Assembly (NCBI RefSeq): GCF_051401765.1
Contig: NW_027480438.1
Location: 3,472,001-3,536,000, forward strand
Source: Calliopsis andreniformis
Taxonomy: Eukaryota > Arthropoda > Insecta > Hymenoptera > Andrenidae
Length of the DNA stretch: 64,000 bases
Direction of reading: 5' to 3'
Positions 38,464-53,100 of the stretch are shown in pieces; within the stretch, counting starts at the first letter, position 1, and every line of letters begins with the position of its first letter. The notes below the pieces were generated by a model. The model was not told the DNA's origin. It ran no database searches and worked only from the letters and a program-made list of their open reading frames with translations. The position numbers were made by a program, and so were the translations under genes.

Positions 38464-41310
38464 CTTCAATCCTCAATCCTCAATCCTCAATCCTCACTTC
38501 ACATTCTTCAACCCTCAACACCCTATCCTCAATCTTCAATCCTCAATCCTCAGTCCTCAATTCTCAATCCTCAATCCTCAATCCTCAATCCTCAGACCTC
38601 AAACATCAATACTCAGCCCTCAGTCCTCGTCCTCAATCCACAACCCTCAATCCTCAACACCCAATCCTCAATCTTCAATCCTCAATCCTCAGTCCTCAAT
38701 TCTCGATCCTCAATACTCAATCCACAGTCCTCAATGTTCAATCCTCAATACCCAAACCTCAATCTTCAATCCTCAATCCTCAATCCTCAATCCTCAATCC
38801 TCAATCCTCAATCCTCAATCCTCAATCCTCAATCCTCAGTCCTCAAACCTGAATCCTGAATCCTCAAACCTGAATCCTCAGTCTTCAGACCTCAGTCCTC
38901 AACAATCAGTTGTCAGTCCTCAATCCTCAATAGAATATCCTCAATTCACAGGTTTCAATACTCAATACTCAACCTGAAATCTTCAAATCTCTATCCACAA
39001 TCATCAATTCTCATCACTCAACCCACAACACTCAGTCCCCAATCCTCAATCTTCAATCCTCTATCGTCAACCCTCAACCCTCAATCGCCAATCTCCAATC
39101 CTGAATACTCAATCTTCAATCCTCAATCCTCAATACCCAATCCTCAATCCTCAATCCTCATTCTTCAATCCTCAATACCCAATCCTCAATCTTCAATCCT
39201 CAATCCTCAATCCTCAATTCTCGACCCTCAATTCTCAGTCCTCGGACCTCAAACCTCAATCCTCAAACCTCAGCCGTCATCCTCAATCCTAAATCCTCAA
39301 TCCTCAATCCTCAATTTTCAACCCTCAATACTCAATCTTCAATCCTCAATCCTCAGTCCACAATCTGCAATCCTCAATGCACAATCCTCAATCCTCAATC
39401 CTCAGTCCTCAATCCTCAATCCTCAATCCTCAAACCTCATTCCTCAACCGTCAGTCCTCGTCCTCAAACCTCAACCCCCAATCCTCAATCCTCAATCTTC
39501 AATCATCAATACTCTATCTTCAATCCTCAATCCGCAATCCTCAATCCTCAATCCTCAATCCTTAATCCTCAATCTTCAATCCTCAATAATTAATCTCCAA
39601 TCCTAGATCCTCAATCCCCAATCTTCAATCCTTAATCCTGTATCACCAATCCTCAATCCCGAGTCCTCAATCTTCAATCCACAATGCTCAATCCTCAATC
39701 CTCAATCCTCAGTCCTCAATCCTCAATCCTCAATCCTCAAACCTCAATCCTCACCGTCAGTCCTCGCCCTCAATCCTCAACCCTCAATCCTCAATCCTCA
39801 ATCATCAATCCTCAATACTCAATATTCAATCCTCAACCCTCAATCCTCAATCCTCAATCCTCAATCTTCAATCCTCAATCCTCAATCCTCAAGCCTCAAT
39901 CCACATTCTTCAATCCTCAATACCCGATCCTCAATCTACAATACTCAATCCTCAATCCTCAATTCTCAATCCTCAATCCTCAGTCCTCAGTCCTCAAACC
40001 TCAAACCTCAATCCTCAACCCTCAGCCCTCATCCTCAATCCTCAATCCTCAATCCTCAATCCTCAATCTTCAATCCTCAATACTCAATATTCAATAATCA
40101 ATCCTCAATCCTCAATCCTCAATCCTCAATCCTCAACCCTCAATCCTCAATCTTCAATCCGCAATACTCAAACTGCAATCCTCAATCCTCAGTCCTCACT
40201 CCTCAATCCTCATTCTTCAATCCTCAATACCGAATCCTCAATCTTCAATCCTCAATCCTCAATCCTCAATCCTCAATCCTCAGACTTCAAACACCAATAC
40301 TCAACCCTCAGTCCTCGTCCTCAATCCACAACCCTCAATCCTCAATCCTCAATCTTCAATCATTAATATTCAAACTTCAATCTTCAATCCTCAATCCTCA
40401 ATCCTCAACCCTCAATCCTCAACGTTCAATCCTCATTACCCAATCCTCAGTCTTCCACCCTCAATCCTCAATACTCAATCCTCAATCCTCAATACTCAGT
40501 CCTCAATCCTCAATCTTCAATCCTCAATACTGAATCTTCAATCCTCAATCCTCAATCCTTAATCCACAATCTCCAATCCTCAATACTGAATCCTTCAATC
40601 CTCAATCCTCAATCCTCAATCCTCAATCCTCATTCTTCAACCCTCAGCACCCAATCCTCAATCTTCAATCCTCAATGTTCAATCCGCAATACCCAATCCT
40701 CAATCTTCAATCCTCAACCCTCAATCATCAATCCTCAATCCTCAATCCTCAATCTTCAATCGTCAATACTCAATCTTCAATCCTCAATCCTCAATCCTCA
40801 ATCCTCACTCCACATTCCTCAATCCTCAACACCCAATCCTCAATCTTCAATCCTCAATACTCAAACTGCAATCCTCAATCCTCAGTCCTCACTCCTCAAT
40901 TCTCAATCTTCAATCCTCAATACGGGATCCTCAATCTTCAATCCTCAATCCACAATCCTCAATTCTCAATCCACAATCCTCAATCCTCAGACTTCAAACT
41001 CCAATACTCAACCCTGAGTCCTCGTCCTCAATCCGCAACCCTCAATCCTCAATCCTCAATCTTCAATCATCAATATTCAATCTTCAATCCTCAATCCTCA
41101 ATCCTCAATACTCAATCCACAATCCTCAATTCTCAATCGTCAATGCTCAATACTCAATCGTCAATCCTCAATCCCCAATCCTCAATCTTCAATCCTCAAT
41201 CCTCAATCCCCAATCCTCAATCCTCAATCTTCAATCCTCAATACTCAATCTTCAATCCTCAGTCCTCAATCCTCAATCCTCAATCCTCAGTCCTCAAACC
41301 TCAATCCTGA
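38147..41310 (+). repeat. 9042-base higher-order repeat, partial second unit
   Basis: Copy of about 29105-32268 at +9042, nearly identical where checked, including B at 38903 and the perfect ten-heptamer run at 38766-38835. It also keeps the eight-base unit near 40589. It parts from unit 1 just after the TCAATCCTGAAT at 41310, where this copy continues as TTCTCACCCC and unit 1 as CCTCAAACC. Confidence 0.88.
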
Positions 41311-44300
41311 ATTCTCACCCCTGAATCCTCAATCTTCAGCCCTCAGTCCTCAACAATCAGTTGTCAATCCTCAATCCTCAATAGAATATCCTCAATTCAC
41401 AGGTTTCAATGCTCAATACTCAACCTGCAATCTTCAAATCTGTTCCCACAAACATCAATTCTCATCACTCAACCCTCAACACTCAGTCCCCAACCCTCAA
41501 TATTCAATCCTCAATCCCCAATCCTCAATCCTCAATCCTCAATCTTCAATCCTCGATACTCAATCTCGAATCCTCAATCCTCAATCCTCGGTCATCAATC
41601 CTCAATCGTCAATCTTCAATACTGAATACTCAATATTCAATCCTCAACCCTCAATCCTCAATCCTCAATCCTCATTCTTCAATCCCCAATACCCAATCCT
41701 CAATCTTCAATCCTCAATCCTCAATCCTCAATTCTCAACCCGCAATCCTCAGTCCTCAGTCCTCAATCCTCAATCCTCAAACCTCAGCCCTCATCCTCAA
41801 TCATCAATCCTCAATCCTCAATCCTCAACCTTCAATCCTCAATACTCAATCTTCAATCCTCAATCCTCAGTACTCAAACCTCAATCCTCAATCCTCAATC
41901 CTCAGTGATCAATCCTCAATCTTCAATACTGAATCGTCAATCCTCAATCCTCAATCCTCAATCCTCAATCCTCAATCTTCAACCTTCAATACTCAAACTG
42001 CAATCCTCAATCCTCAGTCCTCACTCCTCAATCCTCATTCTTCAATCCTCAATACCGAATCCTCAATCTTCGATCCTCAATCCTCAATCTTCAATTCTCA
42101 ATCCACAACCCTCAATCCTCAATCCTCAATCTTCAATCATTAATGTTCAATCTTCAATCTTCAATCCTCAATCCTCAATCCTCAACGTTCAATCCTCAAT
42201 ACCCAATCCTCAGTCTTCCACCCTCAATCCTCAATACTCAATCCTCTATCCTCAATACTCTTTCCTCAATCCTCAACCTTCAATCCTCAGTCCTCAAACC
42301 TCAATCCTGAATCCTCAATCCTGAATCCTCAATCTTCAGTCCTCAGTCCTCTACAATCAGTTGTCAATCCTCAATCCTCAATAGAATATCATCAATTCAC
42401 AGTTTTCATTACTCAATACTCAATCTGCAATCTTCAAATCTCTATCCACAAACATCAATTCTCATCACTCAACCCTCAACACTCAGTCCCCAGTCCTCAA
42501 TATTCAATCCTGAATCCTCAATTCTCAATCCACAATCCTCAACGTTCAATCCTCAATACTCAGTCTTCAATGCTCATTCCTCAATCCTCAATCCTCAATT
42601 CTCAATCCTCAATCGTCAATTGTCAATCCTCAATACTCAACCTTCAATACACAATCCTCAATCCTCGGTCCTCAATCCTCAATCGTCAATCTCCAATCCT
42701 GAATACTCAATCTTCAATCCTCAATCCTCAATCCTCAATCCTCAATCCTCAATATTCAACGCACAACCCTCAGCCATCAATCCTCAATCCTCAATCCTCA
42801 ATCCTCAATCCTCAATCCTCAATCCTCAATCCTCAATCTTCAATCCTCAATACTCAATCTTCAATCCTCAATCCTCAATCCTCAATCCTCACTCCACATT
42901 CTTCAATCCTCAACACCCTATCCTCAATCTTCAATCCTCAATCCTCAGTCCTCAATTCTCAATCCTCAATCCTCAATCCTCAATCCTCAGACCTCAAACA
43001 TCAATACTCAGCCCTCAGTCCTCGTCCTCAATCCACAACCCTCAATCCTCAACACCCAATCCTCAATCTTCAATCCTCAATCCTCAGTCCTCAATTCTCG
43101 ATCCTCAATACTCAATCCACAGTCCTCAATGTTCAATCCTCAATACCCAAACCTCAATCTTCAATCCTCAATCCTCAATCCTCAATCCTCAATCCTCAAT
43201 CCTCAATCCTCAATCCTCAATCCTCAATCCTCAGTCCTCAAACCTGAATCCTGAATCCTCAAACCTGAATCCTCAGTCTTCAGACCTCAGTCCTCAACAA
43301 TCAGTTGTCAGTCCTCAATCCTCAATAGAATATCCTCAATTCACAGGTTTCAATACTCAATACTCAACCTGAAATCTTCAAATCTCTATCCACAATCATC
43401 AATTCTCATCACAAAACCCACAACACTCAGTCCCCAATCCTCAATCTTCAATCCTCTATCGTCAATCCTCAACCCTCAATCGCCAATCTCCAATCCTGAA
43501 TACTCAATCTTCAATCCTCAATCCTCAATCCCCAATCCTCAATCCTCAATCCTCATTCTTCAATCCTCAATACCCAATCCTCAATCTTCAATCCTCAATC
43601 CTCAATCCTCAATTCTCGACCCTCAATTCTCAGTCCTCGGACCTCAAACCTCAATCCTCAAACCTCAGCCGTCATCCTCAATCCTAAATCCTCAATCCTC
43701 AATCCTCAATCTTCAACCCTCAATACTCAATCTTCAATCCTCAATCCTCAGTCCACAATCTGCAATCCTCAATGCACAATCCTCAATCCTCAATCCTCAG
43801 TCCTCAATCCTCAATCCTCAATCCTCAAACCTCAATCCTCAACCGTCAGTCCTCGTCCTCAAACCTCAACCCCCAATCCTCAATCCTCAATCTTCAATCA
43901 TCAATACTCTATCTTCAATCCTCAATCCGCAATCCTCTATCCTCAATCCTCAATCCTTAATCATCAATCTTCAATCCTCAATAATTAATCTCCAATCCTA
44001 GATCCTCAATCCCCAATCTTCAATCCTTAATCCTGTATCACCAATCCTCAATCCCGAGTCCTCAATCTTCAATCCACAATGCTCAATCCTCAATCCTCAA
44101 TCCTCAGTCCTCAATCCTCAATCCTCAATCCTCAAACCTTAATCCTCACCGTCAGTCCTCGCCCTCAATCCTCAACCCTCAATCCTCAATCCTCAATCTT
44201 CAATCCTCAATACTCAATATTCAATCCTCAACCCTCAATCCTCAATCCTCAATCCTCAATCTTCAATCCTCAATCCTCAATCCTCAAGTCTCAATCCACA

Positions 44301-44790
44301 TTCTTCAATCCTCAATACCCGATCCTCAATCTACAATACTCAATCCTCAATCCTCAATTCTCAATCCTCAAACCTCAGTCCTCAGTCCTCAAACCTCAAA
44401 CCTCAATCCTCAACCCTCAGCCCTCATCCTCAATCCTCAATCCTCAATCCTCAATCCTCAATCTTCAATCCTCAATACTCAATATTCAATAATCAATCCT
44501 CAATCCTCAATCCTCAATCCTCAATCCTCAATCCTCAATCTTCAATCCGCAATACTCAAACTGCAATCCTCAATCCTCAGTCCTCACTCCTCAATCCTCA
44601 TTCTTCAATCCTCAATACCGAATCCTCAATCTTCAATCCTCAATCCTCAATCCTCAATCCTCAATCCTCAGACTTCAAACACCAATACTCAACCCTCAGT
44701 CCTCGTCCTCAATCCACAACCCTCAATCCTCAATCCTCAATCTTCAATCATTAATATTCAAACTTCAATCTTCAATCCTCAATCCTAAAT
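41311..44790 (+). repeat. Mosaic segment: G, A and B landmarks
   Basis: Contains landmarks G 41354, A 42354 and B 43298. The part up to about 42.4 kb recurs at +10775 (52.1-53.2 kb). The A landmark and the stretch after it recur at +2485 (44839). The part from about 43.2 to 44.5 kb matches 38.9-40.1 kb at a 4395-base lag, including a perfect ten-heptamer run at 43161-43230. The segment is thus assembled from pieces of at least three neighbours. Confidence 0.82.
41354..41490 (+). repeat. Landmark type G (representative)
   Basis: Type-B-like left part with CAGGTTTCAATGC, then CAACCTGCAATC and AAATCTGTTCCCAC on the right. Preceded by TTCTCACCCCTGAATCC. Two copies only, at 41354 and 52129, 10775 bases apart. 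Confidence 0.82.
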
Positions 44791-47700
44791 CCTGAATCCT
44801 CAATCCTGAATCCTCAATCTTCAGTCCTCAGTCCTCTACAATCAGTTGTCAATCCTCAATCCTCAATAGAATATCATCAATTCACAGTTTTCATTACTCA
44901 ATACTCAATCTGCAATCTTCAAATCTCTATCCACAAACATCAATTCTCATCACTCAACCCTCAACACTCAGTCCCCAGTCCTCAATATTCAATCCTGAAT
45001 CCTCAATCCTCAATCCACAATCCTCAACGTTCAATCCTCAATACTCAATCTTCAATGCTCATTCCTCAATCCTCAATCCTCAATTCTCAATCCTCAATCG
45101 TCAATCGTCAATCCTCAATACTCAACCTTCAATACACAATCCTCAATCCTCGGTCCTCAATCCTCAATCGTCAATCTCCAATCCTGAATACTCAATCTTC
45201 AATCCTCAATCCTCAATCCTCAATCCTCAATCCTCAATATTCAACGCACAACCCTCAGCCATCAATCCTCAATCCTCAATCCTCAATCCTCAATCCTCAG
45301 TCCTCAAACGTCAATCCTGAATCCTCAAACCTGAATCCTCAATCTTCACCCATAAGTCCTCAACAATCAATTGTCAATCCTCAATCCTCAATAGAATATC
45401 CTCAATTCACAGTTTTCAATACTCAATCCCCATTCTTCAATCTTCAAATCTCAATCCACAAACATCAATCCTCATCACGCAACCGTCAACACTCAGCCCT
45501 CAATCTTCAATCCACAATCCTCAATCCTGAATCTTCAATCCTCAATACTCAATCTTCAATCCTCAATCCTCAATTCTCAATCCTCGATCCTCAATCTTCA
45601 ATCATCAATATTCAATCTTCAATCCTCGATCCTCAATCCTCAATACTCAATCCACAATCCTCAATTCTCAATCGTCAATGCTCAATCCTCAATCCTCAAT
45701 CTTCAATCCTCAATACTCAATCTTCAATCCTCAATCCCCAATCCTCGGTCTTCAATCCTCAATCGCCAATCTCCAATCCTGAATACTCAATCTTCAATCC
45801 TCAATCCTCAATCCTCAATCCTCAATCCTCAGTCCTCAAACCTCAATCCTGAATCCTCAAACCTGAATCCTCAGTCTTCAGACCTCAGTCCTGAACAATC
45901 AGTTGTCAATCCTCAATCCTCAATAGAATATCCTCAATTCACAGGTTTCAATACTCAATACTCAACCTGAAATCTTCAAATCTCTATCCACAATCATCAA
46001 TTCTCATCACTCAACCCTCAACACTCAGTCCCCAAACCTCAATCTTCAATCTTCAATCCTCAATCCTCAATCCTCAATTTTCAATCCTCAATACTCAATC
46101 TTCAATCCTCAATACTAAATGCTCAATCCTCAATCCTCAGTCCTCAATCCACAATCCTCAATCCTCAAACCTCAATCCTCAATCGTCAGCCCTCGTCCTC
46201 AATCATCAACACTCAATCCTCAATCCTCAATCTTCAATCATCAATACTCAATCTTCAATCCTCAATCCTCAATCTACAATCCTCAATCCTCAATTCTCAG
46301 TCCTCAATACTCAATCCTCAATCGTCAATCCTCAATACCCAATCCTCAATCTTCAATCCTCAATCCTCAATCCTCAATCCTCAATCCTCAATCTTCATTC
46401 CTCAATACTCAATCTACAATCCTCAATCCTCAATCCTCGATCCTCAATGCTCAATCCTCAATCCTCAATCCTCAACGCTCAATCTTCAATCCTCGATACT
46501 CAATCTGCAATCCTCAATCTTCAATCCTCAATCCTCAATCCTCATTCTTCAATCCTCAATGCCCAGGCCTCAATCTTCAATCCTCAATCCTCAATCCTCA
46601 ATTCTCAATCCTCAATCATCAATCATCATTCCTCAATCCTCAGTCCTCAATCCTCAATCCTCAATCCTCAATCCTCAATGTTCAATCCGCAATACCCAAT
46701 TCTCAATCTTCAATCCTCAATCCTCAATCTGCAATCCTCAGTCCTCAGTTCTCTATCCTCAATCCTCAGTCCTCAGTCCTCAAAACCCTACCCTCAACCC
46801 TCAGCCCTCGTCCTCAATCCTCAATCCTCAATCCTCAATCCTCAATACTCAATCTTCAATCCTCAATACTCAATCTTCAATAATCAATCCTCAATTCTCA
46901 ATCCTCAATACTCAATACTCAATCGTCAATCCTCAATCCCCAATCCTCGATCTTCAATCCTCAAACCTCAATCCTCAATCCTCAATCCTCAATCTTCAAT
47001 CCTCAATACTCAATCTGCAATCCTCAATCCTCAGTCCGCAATCCTCAATCCTCGATACTCAATCCTCAATCTTCAATCCTCAATACTCAGTCTTCAATCC
47101 TCGATCCTCAATACTCAATCCTCAATCCTCGTTCTTCATTCCTCAATACCCAATCCTCAATCTTCAATCCTCAATCCCCAATCCTCGATCTTCAATCCTC
47201 AAACCTCAATCCTCAATCCTCAATCCTCAATCTTCAATCCTCAATACTCAATCTGCAATCCTCAATCCTCAGTCCGCAATCCTCAATCCTCGATACTCAA
47301 TCCTCAATCTTCAATCCTCAATACTCAGTCTTCAATCCTCGATCCTCAATACTCAATCCTCAATCCTCGTTCTTCATTCCTCAATACCCAATCCTCAATC
47401 TTCAATCCTCAATCCTCAATCCTCAATTCTCAATCCTCAATCCTCAATCCTCAGACCTCAAACAGCAATACTCAACCCTCAGACCTCGTCCTCAATCCAC
47501 AACCATCAATACTGAATCCTCAATCTTCAATCATCAATATTCAACCTTCAGTCCTCAATCCTCAATCCTCAATCCTTAAACCTCAATCCTCAACCGTCAG
47601 TCCTCGTCCTCAAACCTCAACTCTCAATCCTCAATCCTCAATCTTCAATCATCAATACTCAATCTTCAATCCTCAATCCTCAATCCTCAATCCTCAATCC

Positions 47701-50570
47701 TCAATCCTCAATATTCAACGCACAACCCTCAACCATCAATCCTCAATTCTCAATACCCAAAAGAATATCCTGAATTCTCCTGGTTCAATACTCAATCCAC
47801 AATATTCAATAATCAAATCTCAGTCCTCAAACATCAATCCTCAACACGCAATCCTCAACACTCAGTCCTCTCTCTTCAATCCTCCATCCTCAATCCTCAA
47901 TCCTCAAGCGTCAATCCTCAATTCTCAATCCTCAACCGTCAGTCCTCGTCCTCAAACCTCAAACCCCAATGCTCAAACCTCAATCCCCAATCCTCAATCT
48001 TCAATCCTCAAACCTCAATCCTCAATCCTCTATCCTCAATCCTCAATCCACAATCTTCAATCCTCAATCCTCAGTCCACAAACCTCAATTCTGAATCCTC
48101 AATCCTGAGTCCTCAATCTTCAGCCCTCAGTCCTCAGCAATCAGTAGTCAATCCTCAATCCTCAGTAGAATATCCTCAATTCACAGCTTTCAACACTCAA
48201 TACTCGATCTGCAATCTTCAAACCACTATCCACAAACATCAATTCTCATCACTCAACCCGCAACACTCAGTCCTCAATGTTCAATCCTCAATCCTCAATT
48301 CTCTATCTTCAATCCTCATTACTGAACCTTCAATCCTTAATCCTCAATCCTCAATCTTCAATCCTCAATCCTCAATCCTCAATTCTCAATCCTCAATCCT
48401 CAGTCCTCAGTCCTCAAACCTCAATCCTCAACCCTCAGCCCTCATCCTGAATCCTCAATCCTCAATCCTCAATCCTCAATCTTCAATCCTCAATACTCAA
48501 CCTTCAATCCTCAATCCTCAGTCCTCAATCTTCAATCCTCAATGCCCAATGATCAATCCTCAATCCTCAGTCCTCAGTGCTCAGTCCTCAATCCTCAATC
48601 CTTAATCCTCAACCATCAATCCTCAGACCTCAAACCTCCACCCCGAATCCTCAATCCTGAATCATCAATCTTCAGCCATAAGTCCTCAGCAATCAATTGT
48701 CAATCCTCAATCCTCAATAGAATATCCTCAATTCACAGTTTTCAATACTCAATCCCCATTCTTCAATCTTCAAATCTCAATCCACAAACATCAATTCTCA
48801 TCACGCAACCCTCAACACTCAGTCCTCAATCTTCAATCCTCAATCCTCAATCCTCAATCTTCAATCCTCAATACTCAATCTTCAATCCTCAATCCTCAAT
48901 TCTCAATCCTCAGTGCTCAATACTCAATCGTCAATCCTCAATCCCCAATCCTCAATCTTCAATCCTCAATCCTCAATCCTCAATACTCAATCCTCAATCT
49001 TCAATCCTCAATACTCAATCTTCAATCCTCAATCCTCAATCCTCAATCCTCAATCCTCAATCCTCAACCCTCAGTCCTCACTCCTCAATCCTCATTCTTC
49101 AATCCTCAATACCGAATCCTCAATCTTCAATCCTCAATCCTCAATCCTCATTTCTTAATCCTCCATCCTCAATCCTCAATCTTCAAGCCTTAATACTCAA
49201 TCTTCAATCCTCAGTCCTCAATACTCAATCCGCAATCCTCAATCCTCAATCCTCAATCTTCAACCCTCAATACTCAAACTGCAATCCTCAATCCTCAGTC
49301 CTCACTCCTCAATCCTCATTCTTCAATCCTCAACACCGAATCCTCAATCTTCAATCCTCAATCCTCAATCCTCGATACTCAATCTGCAATCCTCAATCCT
49401 CAACCCTCAATCTTCAATCCTCGATACTCAATCTGCAATCCTCAATCTTCAATCCTCAATCCTCATTCTTCAATCCTCAATGCCCAGGCCTCAATCTTCA
49501 ATCCTCAATCCTCAATCCTCAATTCTCAATCCTCAATCCTCAATCATCAATCCTCAATCCTCAGTCCTCAATCCTCAATCCTCAATCCTCAATCCTCAAT
49601 GTTCAATCCGCAATACCCAATTCTAAATCTTCAATCCTCAATCCTCAATCCTCAATCCTCAAACCTCAACCCTCAACCCTCAATCCTCAGTCCTCGAACC
49701 TCAAACCTGTATCCTCAATCCTGAATCCTCAATCTTCAGACCTCAGTCCTCAACAATCAGTTGTCAATTATCAATCCTCAATAGAATATCATCAATTCAC
49801 AGTTTTCAATACTCAATACTCAATCTGCAATTTTCAAATCCTTATTCACAAACATCAATTCTCATCATTCAACACTCAACACTCAGTCCCCAATCCTCAA
49901 TCTTCAATACTCAATCCTCAATCCTCAATCCTCGATCCTCAATCTTCAATCCTCAATACTCAATCTTCAATCCTCCATCCTCAATCGTCAATCCTCAACC
50001 CTCAATCCTCAATCGCCAGGCTTCAATCCTCAATACTCAATCTTGAATCCTAAATCCTCAATCCTCAATCCTCATTCCGCAATCCTCATTCTTCAATCCT
50101 CAACACCCAATCCTCAATCTTCAATCCTCAATCCTCAATCCTCAATCCTCAACTCTCAAACCTCAATCCTCATTCCTCAGTCCACAGTCCTCAATCCTCA
50201 ACCCTCAGCCCTCATCCTCAATCCTCAATCCTCAATCTTCAATCCTCAATCCTCAGTCCTCAGTTCTCAATCCTCAATCCTCAGTCCTCAGTCCTCAAAC
50301 CCCTACCCTCAACCCTCAGCCCTCATCCTCAATCCTCAATCCTCAATCCTCAATCCTCAATACTCAATCTTCAATCCTCAATACTCAAACTTCAATAATC
50401 AATCCTCAATTCTCAATCCTCAATACTCAATACTCAATCGTCAATCCTCAATCCTCAATCCTTAATCCTCAACCATCAATCCTCAGACCTCAAACCTCCA
50501 CCCCGAATCCTCAATCCTGAATCCTCAATCTTCAATCCTCAATACTCAATCTTCAATCCTCAATCCTCAA
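44791..50570 (+). repeat. Higher-order block X1
   Basis: Landmark order is A 44839, C 45364, B 45896, F 47768, E 48138, C 48690, D' 49754. Block X2 repeats this order at +8290 on the left and about +7920 on the right; X3 repeats its middle. A local 238-base duplication (34 heptamers) is present: CCCCAATCCTCGATC occurs at 46938 and near 47176. A StuI-like marker CCCAGGCC lies near 46560 and 49490. Long stop-free stretches here (46447-48108, 48542-50053) are repeat translation. Confidence 0.87.
48138..48274 (+). repeat. Landmark type E (representative)
   Basis: Marked by CAGCAATCAGTAGTC, CAGTAGAATATCC, CACAGCTTTCAACAC and CAAACCACTATCC. Copies start at 48138, 56057 and 61982, each exactly 370 bases after an F landmark. 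The inverted repeat of the other cores is broken here (GCAA with TAGT). Confidence 0.85.
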
Positions 50571-53100
50571 ACCTCAATCCTCAATTCTCAATCCTCAATC
50601 CTCAGTCCTCACTCCTCAATCCTCATTCTTCAATCCTCAATCCTCAATCTTCAATCCTCAATCCTCAATCCTCAAGTCTCAATCCACATTCTTCAATCCT
50701 CAATACCCGATCCTCAATCTACAATACTCAATCCTCAATCCTCAATTCTCAATCCTCAATCCTCAGTCCTCAGTCCTCAAACCTCAAACCTCAATCCTCA
50801 ACCCTCAGCCCTCATCCTCAATCCTCAATCCTCAATCCTCAATCCTCAATCTTCAATCCTCAATACTCAATATTCAATAATCAATCCTCAATCCTCAACA
50901 CTCAATCCTCAATCCTCAATCCTCAATCTTCAATCCGCAATACTCAAACTGCAATCCTCAATCCTCAGTCCTCACTCCTCAATCCTCATTCTTCAATCCT
51001 CAATACCGAATCCTCAATCTTCAATCCTCAATCCTCAATCCTCAATCCTCAATCCTCAGACTTCAAACACCAATACTCAACCCTCAGTCCTCGTCCTCAA
51101 TCCACAACCCTCAATCCTCAATCCTCAATCTTCAATCATTAATATTCAAACTTCAATCTTCAATCCTCAATCCTCAATCCTCAACCCTCAATCCTCAACG
51201 TTCAATCCTCATTACCCAATCCTCAGTCTTCCACCCTCAATCCTCAATACTCAATCCTCAATCCTCAATACTCAGTCCTCAATACTCAATCTTCAATCCT
51301 CAATACTGAATCTTCAATCCTCAATCCTCAATCCTTAATCCACAATCTTCAATCCTCAATACTGAATCTTCAATCCTCAATCCTCAATCCTCAATCCTCA
51401 ATCCTCATTCTTCAACCCTCAGCACCCAATCCTCAATCTTCAATCCTCAATGTTCAATCCGCAATACCCAATCCTCAATCTTCAATCCTCAACCCTCAAT
51501 CATCAATCCTCAATCCTCAATCCTCAATCTTCAATCGTCAATACTCAATCTTCAATCCTCAATCCTCAATCCTCAATCCTCACTCCACATTCCTCAATCC
51601 TCAACACCCAATCCTCAATCTTCAATCCTCAATACTCAAACTGCAATCCTCAATCCTCAGTCCTCACTCCTCAATTCTCAATCTTCAATCCTCAATACCG
51701 GATCCTCAATCTTCAATCCTCAATCCACAATCCTCAATTCTCAATCCACAATCCTCAATCCTCAGACTTCAAACTCCAATACTCAACCCTGAGTCCTCGT
51801 CCTCAATCCGCAACCCTCAATCCTCAATCCTCAATCTTCAATCATCAATATTCAATCTTCAATCCTCAATCCTCAATCCTCAATACTCAATCCACAATCC
51901 TCAATTCTCAATCGTCAATGCTCAATACTCAATCGTCAATCCTCAATCCCCAATCCTCAATCTTCAATCCTCAATCCTCAATCCCCAATCCTCAATCCTC
52001 AATCTTCAATCCTCAATACTCAATCTTCAATCCTCAGTCCTCAATCCTCAATCCTCAATCCTCAGTCCTCAAACCTCAATCCTGAATTCTCACCCCTGAA
52101 TCCTCAATCTTCAGCCCTCAGTCCTCAACAATCAGTTGTCAATCCTCAATCCTCAATAGAATATCCTCAATTCACAGGTTTCAATGCTCAATACTCAACC
52201 TGCAATCTTCAAATCTGTTCCCACAAACATCAATTCTCATCACTCAACCCTCAACACTCAGTCCCCAACCCTCAATATTCAATCCTCAATCCCCAATCCT
52301 CAATCCTCAATCCTCAATCTTCAATCCTCGATACTCAATCTCGAATCCTCAATCCTCAATCCTCGGTCATCAATCCTCAATCGTCAATCTCCAATACTGA
52401 ATACTCAATATTCAATCCTCAACCCTCAATCCTCAATCCTCAATCCTCATTCTTCAATCCCCAATACCCAATCCTCAATCTTCAATCCTCAATCGTCAAT
52501 CCTCAATTCTCAACCCGCAATCCTCAGTCCTCAGTCCTCAATCCTCAATCCTCAAACCTCAGCCCTCATCCTCAATCATCAATCCTCAATCTTCAATCCT
52601 CAACCTTCAATCCTCAATACTCAACCTTCAATCCTCAATCCTCAGTACTCAAACCTCAATCCTCAATCCTCAATCCTCAATCCTCAGTGATCAATCCTCA
52701 ATCTTCAATACTGAATCGTCAATCCTCAATCCTCAATCCTCAATCCTCAATCTTCAACCTTCAATACTCAAACTGCAATCCTCAATCCTCAGTCCTCACT
52801 CCTCAATCCTCATTCTTCAATCCTCAATACCGAATCCTCAATCTTCGATCCTCGATCCTCAATCTTCAATTCTCAATCCACAACCCTCAATCCTCAATCC
52901 TCAATCTTCAATCATTAATGTTCAATCTTCAATCTTCAATCCTCAATCCTCAATCCTCAACGTTCAATCCTCAATACCCAATCCTCAGTCTTCCACCCTC
53001 AATCCTCAATACTCAATCCTCTATCCTCAATACTCAGTCCTCAATCCTCAACCTTCAATCCTCAGTCCTCAAACCTCAATCCTGAATCCTCAATCCTGAA
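50571..53100 (+). repeat. Segment Y, second copy (10775-base lag)
   Basis: From about 50.66 kb to 53.1 kb the sequence matches about 39.9-42.3 kb at +10775, including H at 51057 and the G landmark at 52129 (first copy 41354). Its first bases share the CTCAAGTCTCAATCC variant with 44283, so the left junction came from the 44-kb copy and the rest tracks the 40-kb copy. Confidence 0.83.

Noticed and set aside
46447..48108. 553-codon frame overlapping two other frames as a real coding region
   Set aside because: Three overlapping frames of the same peptide cycle over one stretch cannot all be genes and none shows any independent support.
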